From: Pardosa pseudoannulata
Lineage: Eukaryota > Arthropoda > Arachnida > Araneae > Lycosidae
Length of the DNA stretch: 64,000 nucleotides
Direction of reading: 5' to 3'
Assembly: GCA_032207245.1 (NCBI GenBank)
Contig: CM063499.1
Location: forward strand, 81,874,249-81,938,248
Positions 26,201-36,233 of the stretch are shown here, piece after piece (within the stretch, counting starts at the first letter, position 1; every line of letters begins with the position of its first letter). The notes under the pieces were generated by a model. That model was not told where the DNA came from. It saw nothing but the letters and a program-made list of their open reading frames with translations, and did not search any database. A program made the translations under genes and the position numbers.

Positions 26201-29200
26201 ATTTATAGTTTTAAAACATTCTACAACACTCGCACACATATGTGACAGTCGGGGGAGAACGAAAAAACGCTCTGGCACGCCAGTGTGTTGGCCGGGAAGT
26301 AAGCGCGTTTCTTGCTGGCACGTATATGTGACAGTAGGCGCGAAAGGGTTAATTACCAAGACCAAAGTCTGGACACAAAGCAGCTAATTTAGATAAAAAT
26401 TGTTGCTATATATTTTTTTAGAAAACAATAAGAAAAAATACTACACGTAATATTGCTTACTTCTAAAAAATCAATGAAACTTTCAAGAAAAATTTCATTT
26501 ATATATTGAACAAGTAGAAGTGGAAGTATGGTAGCATTAGCCTGCAATCTTTCTCTTTCATTAAGGCCTTCTTTTCTACCAACTGATAATAAGAGTGCAC
26601 AAAAAATTTCTTCATATTCACCTGTGCTTTCATCTATAAAATCAAAACCAATATAAATAAAGATAAAAGTCCTTGCATCCTTACTATGAATTTAACTTGG
26701 ATCATGCAAAATATGCTTCCCAAAATTATTTAAGAGCATTTCAGTGTAATGTATATATGCAAACCAAAACTTTATTCAATACTGTTTTTACAGAGTTCAC
26801 AATTTAATATTACAAACAAGTAAAATTAATAGGAATGACATTCATGAAAAGAACAAAATTCATTCCCTTTCTAATACAGATTGTTAAACTGAGCTCAGCC
26901 TGAAAGAAAAAAAAAAAAAGAAAAAAAAAAGAAAAAAAAAAGAAACACTTTTGGACAAAGTAGGTATTTTTCAGAATTTATGGAGTATATTGATAACTTT
27001 AATTTCAGAGACAAACTTTTACATAATTTCTTAAAAGATATGCTTAGGACCAATTAATATACAGTATGTCTTGAAGAAAAATGTATTAGTTTTTTAATGT
27101 AACAGAGTCAGCCATAGATGCTAGCAGTCAGCTGCAGCATTGCAAGTTTGATCTCCCTAATTTGTTTTCAGCTAAGTCAACTTGAAGACTCCAAATCCCC
27201 GAAGCAGAATGTGCCAAAAAGTGCAATGCATGTCGCAGAACAACTGGCTCTGCTGCAGAACAATTGCAGCTTGCGGAAACTTTTTTCCCTTAATATATAT
27301 ATATATATATATATATATAGATGGTTTTCCGTAAATGGGAAAGAATCGCAGAAGTGAGAGGAGTACAAGTTGAAAGGGCAGTTCTAAGCTTTATAAGAAT
27401 GGTGAGAAAAATTAAATTTTTGACAAAATATTTTTTAAAGGAAACTACAAATTTGAAAGTACTAAGGTTTACTTGGAATTTCCAGTGTCTTGTCAAATTT
27501 GCATTCAATAACCCTTTGGGAGAGTTGTCATTTCTTTGTCTTCCCTACACCCTACCAGTGTGATAGATAGCTTGTGATCTGCCTATCCTAAAAACTTCCC
27601 TTGCACTAATGTTTGGGCCAAATTATCAATCCCATTTTTATCAATGCAGTGATATCTTAAAATATCTTACATCAAAAGTAATTGACATGACAGTACATTC
27701 TATGTGAATTCCTTGGTGTTTTAATACAAATATTTTTCTAAATTTCAGGTTTTATTAAATATTTTTAGCTATACATATTGGTAAAGATGAAAATGTACCA
27801 GAATAGGAATAATATTGTGGGAGAGTAAATATATGATAAAATAAATATATCTCCTGCAGAACATTTTTAATTATCTGAAAGCCTGTTGCAGAACATTGAA
27901 AAGTATTCTGCTGTGGGGCTCCAAATCATGGTTAGCAAAAACCCAGCCTGCCCATGTTTTTCTGGCTTGTCTAATATTATAATTTTTTGCTTTTCTATGT
28001 TTGACATATACGAGGCACATCCAGAAAGTAAGTTTCCCTACGTTTTCCCCTTTAAAGTAAATGTAATTAGAGCTGTGTCAATTGTGTGTGCATAACATGA
28101 TCTTGAATGCACAAAGCATTGAACCAATTTAAATTCATCATCAGCTGTCAGGTCTATGAGCCGAAACTTACACTGAAACACAAAATTCAACTTTTAGGAG
28201 CAGCACTGATATTTCTGCTACGGTATCACGATGACGGCAAGAAGTTCCTCAGCAGGATTGTCACAGGCAATAACACTTGGATTTCGCACTTTACTCCAGA
28301 AACCAACCAGCAGTCAATGCATTAGCATTATAGTAGATATTTGGTCAGAACCAAATTCAAACAGACACTGTCGGTACGTAAAGGGATGTGCAGGGTGTTC
28401 TGGGACAGGAAGGCTGGGTTCCATTCAAAGGTGGCAGAGTTCTAAAACAGAGGTATACAAAAGTTAATCCCACAATACGACAAGTGTCTCAATTCCGGCG
28501 GTGGCTATGTTGAAAAATACCTGAAGCATTGCTGTACTTTTTACCAATAAATATGTCAGTGAAAGTGTGAGTTCTTTTTTTTTCTTTTAAACAGGGAAAC
28601 TTACTTTCTGGATGAGCCTTGTAAAATTGTATTAAAATATTTTAAAATAAAAATGGTTTTATTTGTTTTAATAATTTTATGTCCTTAAGCCAAGAGCATA
28701 GCCTCTGTGCTACTGAAAAGCTTATTAAAAATAATGAACATAAATAAAATAGGCATGCTCATCTAATATTTTTTACAGACAAAAGAATGGTAAGTATTTT
28801 GACATTTAAGAAATAGACAGAGTTTCTGTTAATAAATTAGCTTTTAAAAAAATGGTCATTTTTTTTAACTTTCATCATAAAAAAAAAAAAAATATCAAAG
28901 TAACTTTTAGCTTGCTGGTCACTTTATTTTTTAAATTATGACAAGTTAAATTCAAAAAACCTTTTTTTTTAAGAAAAAAGAAAAATAACAAAAAACAATA
29001 ACACAATCTTGTCTCAGACAAAATTTACTTGTTTATTTCTTGCATGAATTGGTTAGATTAATGTTCTACTGAAGATCCGGAGAAAAATGGACTCCAGGGT
29101 AACAAAATGAGATCACGGATACAATGGTAGTTACATCAAAATGATAAGTACTGTGGCAGCTAGTCAAAAGATAAAGGACCAGATAAAGGGTCGGTCATTC

Positions 29201-32200
29201 TCAGGACCCGTGCGAATTTATTTCCCTGAAAGGCAGGAGTTCCAGACCCAGAGGGGAATTGGATTTTCATGCCCCTGTATACCTCTGTGTGAAATGACGA
29301 CTGTCGTTGAGTAGTCCAAAAAAATTATTGAGCATGTACCAGATAATTCTCAGCCAAAAGACAAACCTGCCTCATAGAGTACTTTACAATTATGGAAAAT
29401 TAAAAATTTTACTGATCCCATCATATGACGGTCTATATGCTAGTATGTACATATAAACTTACCAGAAATCTCTGCAGCAGTAATTGTGATCTTAAGAGAA
29501 GGACTATCTCCTGAAAGTAAAAGTAAAATATTGCAAATTTAACACAAATATTCTGTCAAATATAGATAATTGTATGTACAGTATTAGTGAAGTCTAATTA
29601 CTATTTGTATATTTCAAGTAAAATAAAATAATTACATATCCAATTTTGTACTTATAATAGCATTCTTTCTAAATTAAAAATATAAAAAGTGTGTATTTTA
29701 CAAATGGAATATTTTTAATATTTTAAACTCAGCTGTGATATATCTTTTATTATGTGAAGATGATGCAGTTTAAACCCTATATGAATCAGTATGCATAGCT
29801 ATACACAGGGTATCTGCCAAAATAAAATTTTTCAAATCTATGACTTTTCATGACTTTCCCGGATTTAGCAGATCATTTTCCATGACTTAAAAAGCTTTCG
29901 TTAAAGTATATATGAATAAAACTTATGATGTACATACAAATAAAATATATGCTTTTAGAGGAATTACAGGAATTTTATCATAAAAAAAAACTATAAACTT
30001 ACTTTATAAGTGTTAATAAACTCACATACATAAAAATAAATTGTTGTATCTACATACCTAAGTTTAATCATATAGCAATTTTTCAATCAAAATGTTTCCA
30101 ATTTAAATTCAGGGTACTTTGGTATTATCCGGGTGACTATGAATAATAGCCAAATATAACCCTATAGTGTTTATATATAATATCACTAGAGATAAACTTA
30201 TATTTTGGACAAAAATCTTAACTAATTTTATTAAAAACTAATTATTATTATATTAATAAAATTTTAATCTACAATTTAAGAAAAAACCAGAATAATATAC
30301 ATTTACCCACCCATCAAGCTTTCTTGCTTTGAGTTTCCTTGGTGAACAAATTTTACTTGGCAATAGGGTCAATAGGATAATACATAAATACCAAACTCAG
30401 TAACTTTAGCCAAATGACAAGTAAAAATTGAATTAAACAATTCAATGCATTTTTTTTCATCGGTAGTTTAGCGGATCCATGACTTTTACTCATTTTACTT
30501 GAAAAATCGAGACTTTCCATGACAAAATTAATCCATTGTCTAAATCCATGATTTCCCCTGACTTTCCAGGTGCGCGGAAACCATGTATATATAATATAAA
30601 AGGGGATAAGTACAGTCTAGAAAAATATATTGATCAATAACCTTTATGAATTAGAAATCTTTTAATAATAGATAAAGATGTTAAAATTGATAGCTCTTAA
30701 ATGATTTGACATCAAAAACAAACTATCAAAATTTGAACAGATCTCAATTTTGTAAAATAGTTTTAAATCATATTTAGCATTAGACCTGCATTTAAAATAT
30801 TAACCCATTAACGCCCAACGTCCTTATTTGAGGACAGTGGAAAAATGGTTTGCTGAGTTTTTGTTTCCTTGAAATGATTCTTCCTTTTTAATGGAAATAG
30901 ATATTAATCTTATGAATAATCTCCCGAGTTTTCAAATATGATCTTATCTATAATTTTGTCATTTCGGTCGGCATTTTATGATTTTCAAGTTTAGAATATT
31001 AACATATTATGACCGGTATTCTGAACGTATACCGGTCAAAATCATGGCGAATAGCCATATCTGTAATAAATAATCTCTTTTCAGTACTTTTCTCATATAT
31101 GATAGCAAATAAATCTTTTATCACGTTTTCCTTTCCTTTTTTTTTTTTTTAAAGACATCTTATGTTTTAAAATGACATCTCCTCACTAATGATGTGTCAT
31201 ATTTAAAGGTGTTTAAATTTCATATTTTGTTTTACTTCCAGATGTCTATAATAGCTTCTATGTTAGGCATTTACTAATATAGTCATCAGAAATATCCGGG
31301 AATTAATGGGTTAATTAAATCTCACTAGAAATAACTTTTTATAAATATGTGCTTAAAGTGTACGTAAAAACAACCTACGGCATTCACAATAATAAAAGGA
31401 TAAACATAAAGCATACTTTCAGTAAAAGTAGTTTCTGGAAATTTTTCAAATTGTATTCGCATTTCCATCAAACTGCATTCAATAGGAGAACCAAGTAAGG
31501 CCTAAAAAAATGTTAAAGATTGCATGCAATCAATTTATATATACATTTATTAATATCTATACAGTAATAAATTTTACTACTAGACAAGGCCGCAGGCAAG
31601 GGGGGGGAATTTAGGGGACCAGACTCCGTCCGAAATTCTTAAAGACCGTTTCGAGGAAAGAAAATGGACCATGTGTGTGTGTGTCATATGCCTTGCTGTG
31701 CATAGACAATAATGTGCTTAGAATAGTAACATTGAGTTAAACAATAAGTGCTAGTTGTATTCAACAAGTAAGAGAAGATTGAGTAGCACTTTTGGCAACT
31801 CATCACAATATTGTTGCTCAGTTGGAAGAAATAGTGAAAATTTCAAAAAGAGCATATTTTTTAATATACAGGTAACAATTTGACCATTTTCATTTCCTTT
31901 CAAAATTATTATTTTCCTTTGGTTATGCTTCTGTTTTAAAAATTAGAATTGAATACCCTGTACACTTTATATCTTTTCAAAGTTAATTTTACTATTAAAT
32001 TCATTGTGTAGTTACTACATTATTCATTCAAGGCTATAAATTTGTTCATTATATCATTCTTCAATTATTTTCTATTATGATATTCAATAGGAGTATACAT
32101 ACATAAGAAAACCTGTAGTTTTATTGAAGTATCCCTCACACACACACAAAAAAAACAATGTTCCCCTCTGAATATAATTCCTGTCTACAGCCCTGCTACT

Positions 32201-33141
32201 AGATCCTCTAGCATACTGGTTGAGAGGGATATGACTATGACAAAAACTTCTGCATTGTTATAATCTACTGGTGAATGATATATAAAATGTCAAAGCAATG
32301 ACACATACAAGAGTTACACAATTTCAAGTTATTTGATACAACAAATTTAAATTTAAATCTTGTGTGAGGCATAGAGTTCAAAATTCTACATTTTTGACAA
32401 TTCATGCACCAAAATGGAGCCACTTAGCCATAAAGCCTTATAAATTTGTTCCGGCAGTGCGGAGTAGTATGCAGAATTGTACGCAATTTGTATGGCTATT
32501 AGAGTGATTGAAAATACAGATAAAGAAATAATTTTTCTGTTTGTGGATTCTATGGCTGTCATTCATACAATAACTAATTATACTCGGGTACTTAATCTCA
32601 TTGAATTCGAGTTTAAAAAGCGAATTAGTTCCTTGATTGAATCAGGGACGGAGGTAATTCTGCAATGGATCCCTAGACACTGTGATGTGCCTGGGAATGA
32701 GCATGTGTAAGCGCTTGCTAAAGAGGGCTGTTTTCTGCACCAACCCATAACTTATGCCCCTCTAAGAAATGTTAAGTGGGCCATCCGTGAACATGTTTGT
32801 AAGGCTTGACTATGTCATTATAAGGATATTGCTTTAGGGAAAAAATGGTCTTTTTTGGATAGGCAAAAATGTGGCACCTTGCCCATAGCTATTGGTGTGG
32901 CCTGTTTTTGCCTTGAGACTGGACATGATTTTCTTCAAGCCTTTGTACAAAGTTGGTCTTGCTGATTCACCAAACTGTGTCCTTTGTGCTTCAGCCCCAA
33001 TGCATGGAGATCACCTTTCTTCTTGTCCTACAGGATGTATTTTCTTCAGCTTCTTTTTAGACTCTCCCATCTAATGGAGCAATTTCTTGTCTGTATTGGA
33101 CTGCAAGGCATTGTATGCTCGAAAGAGATCAGACGGGCATA

Positions 33142-33193
<52 letters not shown>

Positions 33194-35713
33194 TAATGCA
33201 AAGATCTTATAAGAAAGTCTGAAGAAATAAAGGAATTATGATCTTATAAAATAATATTATGAAGATATATACTTCCCTCTTTGCAAAGACAGGTAGTAAT
33301 CACTTTATTTAATATTGTGTGAAAGAGGCAATTTCTCAGATCTGTCAGCATCTCTCACAATGGTTTAGAATGTTTGAATATACAAATTAAAAAATTTTAA
33401 GTAAAAAACAGAAACCTGCTTTATTACTTCCTAATTTAAATAATTTTTGACATTGCCTAGAAAAGTTCCAACATGAACACACACATATGCATTCAAAATA
33501 TTTCTATGTATCAATTCAGCAGAAATAGGCCAAAATACAGTTCACAGGCTTGGAACTGCTGAGGTACTTTCAAAAAGGTGATAAAAATGACAAATAATAC
33601 AGAATAAGTGACTAAAAAGTAACTAAACATTTAAAAAAAAAAAAAGAGAGTTTTTTCCCTCCTCTTGATTACAGATGCTATTATTAGGATTTTTCTATTT
33701 ATTTTAACTCTAAATGAAATGATTCATACAAGATATGATTTTAGCGTCAATTACAAAAAAGGTTAAAAATTTTGTTTAACACAACTCAACAGTCCTTTTT
33801 AGTCAAGAAAATCTATAAATTAGATTTGAATACACACAAGTCATTAATTTTACAATCACAATTTTCTGCATATATTAATGATGTTTTGAAATATGTACAT
33901 AGCTAGATTAGAGTATCTAAACAAAAATTGTAAAGAAAAAGAGAATTGTGTGCTTTGACGTAAATTAATGTATTAAATGTACATTTCCGTACAAATGTAC
34001 ATTTCAGGAACATCTTTATGACTTTTTAAAACCACTAAATTCTGGAAACCATATGATTAATTACATTTTAATAAGAAGTATAAGATTAAAGCATCACATT
34101 TTTGGTCTTTGATTAAAATATTTTGTTATTAATTCAGATTTTCTTTTATCAACAACAGACTTTTGCTGTGATACACTATGAAAAAAGTGATCAATTGTAA
34201 AAAAAAGTGACTAAAGGTGAGAAAAGTGATGGAATTGTATGCCTGAGTCCATTTCTAAAATAAATATTTTTACTTTAGAACTTTATAAGGGTCTTAAAAA
34301 TTGTTAAAATAAATAAGGAACCTTTAAAATAAAATAAGTATGGGCATTCTTTAAAAAAATTATACAATTCTATGTAAAAAATCAATAGCATAATGTAAAA
34401 AAAGTCATACCTTTTTAATATTTTGGGCCAATAACTCTTGATACTCAAATAATTTAACTCTTGTATAACTGAACTCATACAATGCATTAACTTGATACAA
34501 TTCCCATACAGATTCTGTTAACCCAATATCTGAAAAATAATGCATCTTATTAATGTTGAAACAGTTTGGTTAATAAAAAAATTAAAAAAGGGGGCGGGGA
34601 GGAAGAACACAAAATTGGTACAAGACATTTACATGATTTTACAAAACAGAATAAAATTTTTAGGAACTAATTAACAGTACATTGTTATTAGTACAGTAAA
34701 ACCAGTTTAAGAAGTTTTCCCACTTAAGAAGTTTATATTTTCGGTACCCATTTCCCCTCTATTCTTATGTTAAAATAAACCGTTTATAAAATTTTATTCC
34801 AAACTTTTTCCCACTTAAAAAGTTTTCTTTCATTTCTAAGCTTACTTTACAGAATGTGTTTATAGCTGCCTTTCGATTACTGTTTTTTTCTCCCCTCTCT
34901 CTGTTTGTAAAGGTCAAAGTTTATGGCTGAAAACGATTGTTGTCATTTTTATTTAAGATGTGCCTGAAGAAGATTTTAAAAGCTTAAGACTGCTGGACTG
35001 TTATTAATTACAAATTTAAGATAAAAAACAACCTATTTTTTCTGTAAAATCGATTCCAGTGGTGTTTAAAGCAAAATTTCTTAGCTGAATTAAAGATATT
35101 CTAAGGTAATTATGTTCCCCTTTATTAACTGATTTTTTAAGTATGCAAAAAATGTAAATTTTTGAGAAAAGCCAAACCTATTGTTTATATATTATTTTAT
35201 AGAGAAAAAAATCTTTCCTTATTATCTTAATGATTTTGTTTTTTAAAAAATCAATTTCGTTTATGAAATTTTCTCTTTCCATTCCCTAAGAAAACTTCTT
35301 AAGTAGGTTTTACCGTACATATATATATATATACAAATATATATATACATACATATATATATATATAGCAGAAAATAGTTCAATTTTGTGCAGCTGCGAA
35401 TAAACCTGCGAGAGTCCTCCCGGGTTAAAGGGGCATACTACTGTTGCAGAAATGCCAAGTAAATGCATTAAAAGCAAAAGAAATAATATACTGTTATGGG
35501 AAATAGAAAAAAATACTGAAATTTTGCAACAAATGCCTCATAAGGTTAACCATTCTAAAACTTACTTTTTAATATAATGGAAGAATCCTCAGCTTTACTT
35601 GCTTGTTGTTTAAACGTTTGAAAACAAAATGAGTTCTTAGTTTTAGATTTCGAGTAAGTAGTATTCAATTTTACTGTTCCAGAGGTAGATGACGTACAAC
35701 ACACTGGATCCAT
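7507..35713 (-). CDS. CENPL: Centromere protein L, complete 10-exon gene
   Basis: Inner-kinetochore (CCAN) protein that pairs with CENP-N and helps recognise CENP-A nucleosomes (family knowledge). Coding exons, high to low coordinate: 35713-35566, 34529-34411, 31501-31417, 29510-29463, 26633-26461, 17976-17889, 16816-16729, 10568-10466, 10364-10290, 7614-7507. Every junction has ag/gt sites and all phases join, giving 1,035 nt = 344 residues plus TAA; human CENP-L is, as I recall it, the same length. Matching blocks: VWELYQVNALYEFSY (57-71), SCFVSPLKFSTMDLKW (195-210) and IRTSV (291-295). The N-terminal ~45 residues are Ser/Thr/Lys-rich and poorly conserved. The start is the first ATG, with MDPVCC following. 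A possible AATAAA lies about 33 bp past the stop. The last exon (LRKYEAAESV to the stop) is the least certain because similarity fades there. Introns reach 8.5 kb and are full of transposons. Confidence 0.9.
8278..8452 (-). pseudogene. THAP-domain exon with an in-frame stop
   Basis: From an ATG at 8452 this reads as the first ~58 residues of a THAP zinc-finger domain: SCCAYVC (C2 pair), KRIKKGENIGFYCFPKDS, then KRQNWTPSSSRICSKHF (C-x2-H pair). At codon 35, where THAP domains normally have Trp (LRxxW), the codon is TAG (8348-8350), one base from TGG. The exon ends in a plausible donor (G before gtaata). It lies in CENPL intron 9 on the same strand. No downstream exons with AVPTIF or a transposase domain were found, so it is a fossil of a THAP gene or P-element-type transposase, or a recently broken gene. 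Confidence 0.82.
8814..9443. mobile_element. hAT-like MITE, CAGGGTTGG family
   Basis: Starts CAGGGTTGGAAAA and ends ATGCCAACTCTG; TGATTTAAATCA motifs lie at both ends. The flanks share TTATAG. Its left part recurs at 18275-18500. It lies in CENPL intron 9. Confidence 0.72.
9799..9837. repeat. Near-perfect short hairpin palindrome
   Basis: Arms AATGCAGCATTTCGTGCT and AGCACGAAAGCTGCATT around a GGAG loop, with one unpaired base. It is GC-richer than its surroundings and lies in CENPL intron 9. Confidence 0.75.
11017..12208. mobile_element. hAT-like element, CAGGGTTCCCAC family, copy 2
   Basis: Inverted relative of 4438-5445, with ends CAGGGTTCCCAG and GTGGGAACCCTG. The flanks share TATATT but not a clean 8-mer. 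It lies in CENPL intron 7 (between the 16816 and 10568 exons). Confidence 0.75.
12490..12605. repeat. Long poly-A tracts
   Basis: Two A runs, 12491-12508 and a run of about 50 A at 12554-12605. The minus-strand poly-Phe frame across them is an artefact of the tract. Confidence 0.95.
12654..13554. mobile_element. TA-flanked MITE, pogo-like
   Basis: Ends CCCTAATTTCCTACATATAA and TTATATGCAGGAAATTAGGG, flanked by TA on both sides. Subterminal TATAATCTGCAG motifs resemble those of the Tigger fragments at 15526 and 24930. No coding frame. Confidence 0.72.
13843..14015 (+). repeat. tRNA-derived SINE, older copy
   Basis: Diverged copy of 40750-40922: box B-like GGTTTGAATCCCAC, then CCGGTCTCATTAGC and a tail ACCATAACACGTCAAACCAA. 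Confidence 0.65.
14021..15525. other. Intronic stretch with nothing recognised
   Basis: CENPL intron 7. Only a possible decayed end of the CAGGGCCGTAG hAT family near 14306 (AGCCGTAGACAGGGAGAGGG) stands out. The 60-codon frame at 14596 shows no domain. Confidence 0.5.
15526..15870 (-). mobile_element. Tigger/pogo fragment with N-terminal transposase codons
   Basis: On the minus strand, 15870-15765 reads QWPALEDDLDCWVLEQR, then ISVSSFKIRLRGYGR, as in Tigger DNA-binding domains. It is followed by a terminal repeat with GACTATACATGCGAAACTAT. Closely related to 24780-25072. Confidence 0.68.
15890..16320 (+). mobile_element. LINE polyprotein C-terminal fragment
   Basis: ERKILRKIFGAVQENNFWRS, then INRLRWLGHLF (followed by TGA), KKRGKSPIRWLDSVERDL and NWRSLAANTNSWKKLL. 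This is the C-terminal tail seen in many arthropod non-LTR retrotransposons. It starts beside a Tigger fragment. Confidence 0.75.
17091..17400. other. GC-rich block of unknown origin in CENPL intron 6
   Basis: About 300 bp with far higher GC than its flanks (ACCTCCCCCTTTGACCCC; GCCAAGACGGAGCAAACGG). A plus-strand frame runs from about GSVVFGLGNRNFW for ~65 codons but has no family I recognise. It could be a transposon piece. Confidence 0.5.
18275..18500. mobile_element. Fragment of the CAGGGTTGG-family MITE
   Basis: About 220 bp match 8830-9010, including the TTTGATTTAAATCAGA motif and AGAAGTAACATCTTAT. Confidence 0.6.
19420..19842. mobile_element. Truncated CAGGCTTG-family element
   Basis: Starts CAGGCTTGTAACTGC and matches the first ~420 bp of 33545-34245; the right end is missing. 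Confidence 0.65.
19843..21110. other. AT-rich intronic stretch with nothing recognised
   Basis: CENPL intron 5, between a truncated hAT-like element and the 21111 element. No coding or RNA signal seen. Confidence 0.5.
21111..21913. mobile_element. hAT-like element, CATGACTTT family, copy 1
   Basis: Starts CAGGGTATCTGCCAAA and ends GTGGAAACCATG; both ends carry many CATGACTTT motifs. A full-length close copy is at 29806-30585. It has no coding frame and lies in CENPL intron 5. Confidence 0.78.
22333..23196 (+). mobile_element. Non-autonomous Helitron
   Basis: Starts TCCCTCATATAATAATAG after an A and ends with a perfect hairpin CCCATC-TTAT-GATGGG, then CTATATGCTAG, before a T. TC start, 3' hairpin, CTAG end and A/T insertion site are the Helitron hallmarks. 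Relatives: 29300-29443 (3' end), 44416 onward (5' end), 54986-55553 (3' end), 62165-63210. Confidence 0.82.
23197..23230. repeat. TAA trinucleotide repeat
   Basis: About eleven TAA units directly after the Helitron CTAG end. A similar short ATAATA run is at 41909-41927. Confidence 0.92.
23235..25072. mobile_element. Tigger/pogo-derived element interrupted by a hAT
   Basis: The left end CGTAATTTCGCACGTATAG and the right end CTATACGCCATATGTGCAAA are inverted relatives. At 24660-24850 broken frames read FTADFKQKIIQKVNEKAVRN, RNWRKQKETLK and LHSWVLEQR, the N-terminal DNA-binding part of pogo/Tigger transposases. The hAT at 23512-24502 is inserted in it. No full transposase remains. Confidence 0.65.
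23512..24502. mobile_element. hAT element with poly-A-rich interior
   Basis: Ends CAGGGATGGC and GCCAACCCTA, flanked by perfect 8-bp repeats CTATTTAG (23504-23511, 24503-24510). A subterminal inverted motif AAAAAACCCGGG/CCCGGGTTTTT is present near both ends. It sits inside Tigger-derived sequence. Confidence 0.83.
25272..26348. mobile_element. piggyBac-like MITE with TTAA flanks
   Basis: Ends CCCTTTCGCGACGGG and GTAGGCGCGAAAGGG, flanked by TTAA at 25268-25271 and 26349-26352. Subterminal blocks are GC-rich, unlike the surroundings. The open frames at both ends are antiparallel reads of the repeats, not genes. Confidence 0.8.
27205..27910. mobile_element. CAGAATG-ended repeat element
   Basis: Ends CAGAATGTGCCAAAAAGTGC and CATTGAAAAGTATTCTG. 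Related to 50408-51620 and to the right part ending at 6261. hAT-like ends, no clean target duplication. A TA run lies inside. Confidence 0.6.
28011..28621 (+). mobile_element. Mariner element with partial transposase
   Basis: Ends CGAGGCACATCCAGAAAGTA and TACTTTCTGGATGAGCCTTG with TA on both sides. Inside, GKKFLSRIVTGNNTWISHF and TPETNQQS match the first catalytic region of mariner transposase (IVTGDETW: here the Asp after Gly is Asn). The later DNARPH part is absent, so it is dead. Confidence 0.83.
29300..29443 (+). mobile_element. Helitron 3'-end fragment
   Basis: Matches the last ~145 bp of 22333-23196, including hairpin CCCATCATATGACGG and terminal ATGCTAG followed by T. Confidence 0.7.
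29806..30585. mobile_element. hAT-like element, CATGACTTT family, copy 2
   Basis: Nearly the same sequence as 21111-21913 over its whole length, with small indels only, so both copies are young relative to other repeats here. It lies in CENPL intron 3, downstream of the 31501-31417 exon. Confidence 0.78.
30804..31310. mobile_element. piggyBac-like MITE with TTAA flanks
   Basis: Ends CCCATTAACGCCCAACG and CCGGGAATTAATGGG, with TTAA on both sides. The inner part has the inverted ATACCGGT pair at about 31014 and 31030. Confidence 0.76.
31585..32195. mobile_element. Non-autonomous hAT element with 8-bp target duplication
   Basis: Ends CAAGGCCGCAGGC and CTACAGCCCTG, flanked by CTACTAGA on both sides (31577-31584, 32196-32203). 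The interior is a reverse-complement relative of the 43095 element. Confidence 0.83.
32460..33110 (+). mobile_element. LINE RNase H domain fragment
   Basis: SAELYAICMAIRVIENTD, FLFVDSMAVIHTI and VILQWIPRHCDVPGNEHV are RNase H motifs (E, D, and the H-C-x-V-P-G-N-E block). They are followed, after stops and shifts, by LGLETGHDFLQA-like and CVLCASAPMHGDHLSSCP sequence, the Cys/His tail. The expected final catalytic Asp (NExAD) is lost. It lies in CENPL intron 2. Confidence 0.82.
33545..34245. mobile_element. hAT-like element, CAGGCTTG family
   Basis: Ends CAGGCTTGGAACTGC and GGAATTGTATGCCTG, with AAAGTGACTAAA motifs near both ends. Related copies: 19420-19842 (truncated) and 52278-53302 (inverted, longer). 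Confidence 0.72.
34694..35315. mobile_element. TA-flanked MITE upstream of CENPL exon 2
   Basis: Ends CAGTAAAACCAGTTTAAGAA and TTCTTAAGTAGGTTTTACCG with TA on both sides. It lies in CENPL intron 1. Confidence 0.72.
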
Positions 35714-36233
35714 TTTACTTAAAATTTCGTCATATTATAACGCTACGGATTACACAAGTGTCAGTTTCTAAAAGTGTCAGTTTCGAATTTTTCCCTCTTT
35801 ACGCAACAGTGTTGCCACACTCCAATTTTCTAAAATAAAACAAAACGTCTCCATTCAGCCGGTTCTTTTCCATTACTGATCACTGATCACTTAGTCACTT
35901 AGTCATGTATGGGGTATTCAAATAGACCCATCACTGATCGCTGATATTTTATTTAGATTAGAAAACTGGATTTTGGCAACACTGTAACGGAAGGAGGGAA
36001 AAATTCGTAAACAGAATATATAATTCACCAACACATTCCTGAACAACAAAACAGCAATACATTCTAAGGAGAAACGTGGTCCAATTTGTTATCTGTTAAA
36101 AAAAGATAAGCTAAACAATTTTTGTTTTGTAGCAGAATGCATTAATTTAATATCTTGCTCTGTTTCATTTCAATTTAAATGTTTATTTATAAATTGTATA
36201 TTAAAGTTATCTTTGGGAAATTTTGCTCCCAGG
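35714..36233. promoter_or_regulatory. Shared divergent promoter region of CENPL and SPIDR
   Basis: 520 bp separate the two start codons, with no transposon and no other gene. The region holds a near-palindromic pair of ~48-bp arms (35783-35830 and 35961-36008) around a 130-bp centre, and repeated ACTGATC/ACTTAGTC motifs at 35875-35905. No obvious TATA box in a fixed place was assigned. The promoter role is inferred from gene arrangement. Confidence 0.65.

Noticed and set aside
25174..26387. Open frames of 67-95 codons at both ends of the 25272-26348 element
   Set aside because: They read the inverted ends of a piggyBac-like MITE on both strands and show no domain.
26905..26945. Short spaced repeat (A9-10 then G) resembling an array
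   Set aside because: Simple low-complexity repeat; no CRISPR features and a eukaryotic context.
34275..34487. 70-codon minus-strand frame
   Set aside because: Starts inside CENPL exon 2 in another frame and runs into intron.
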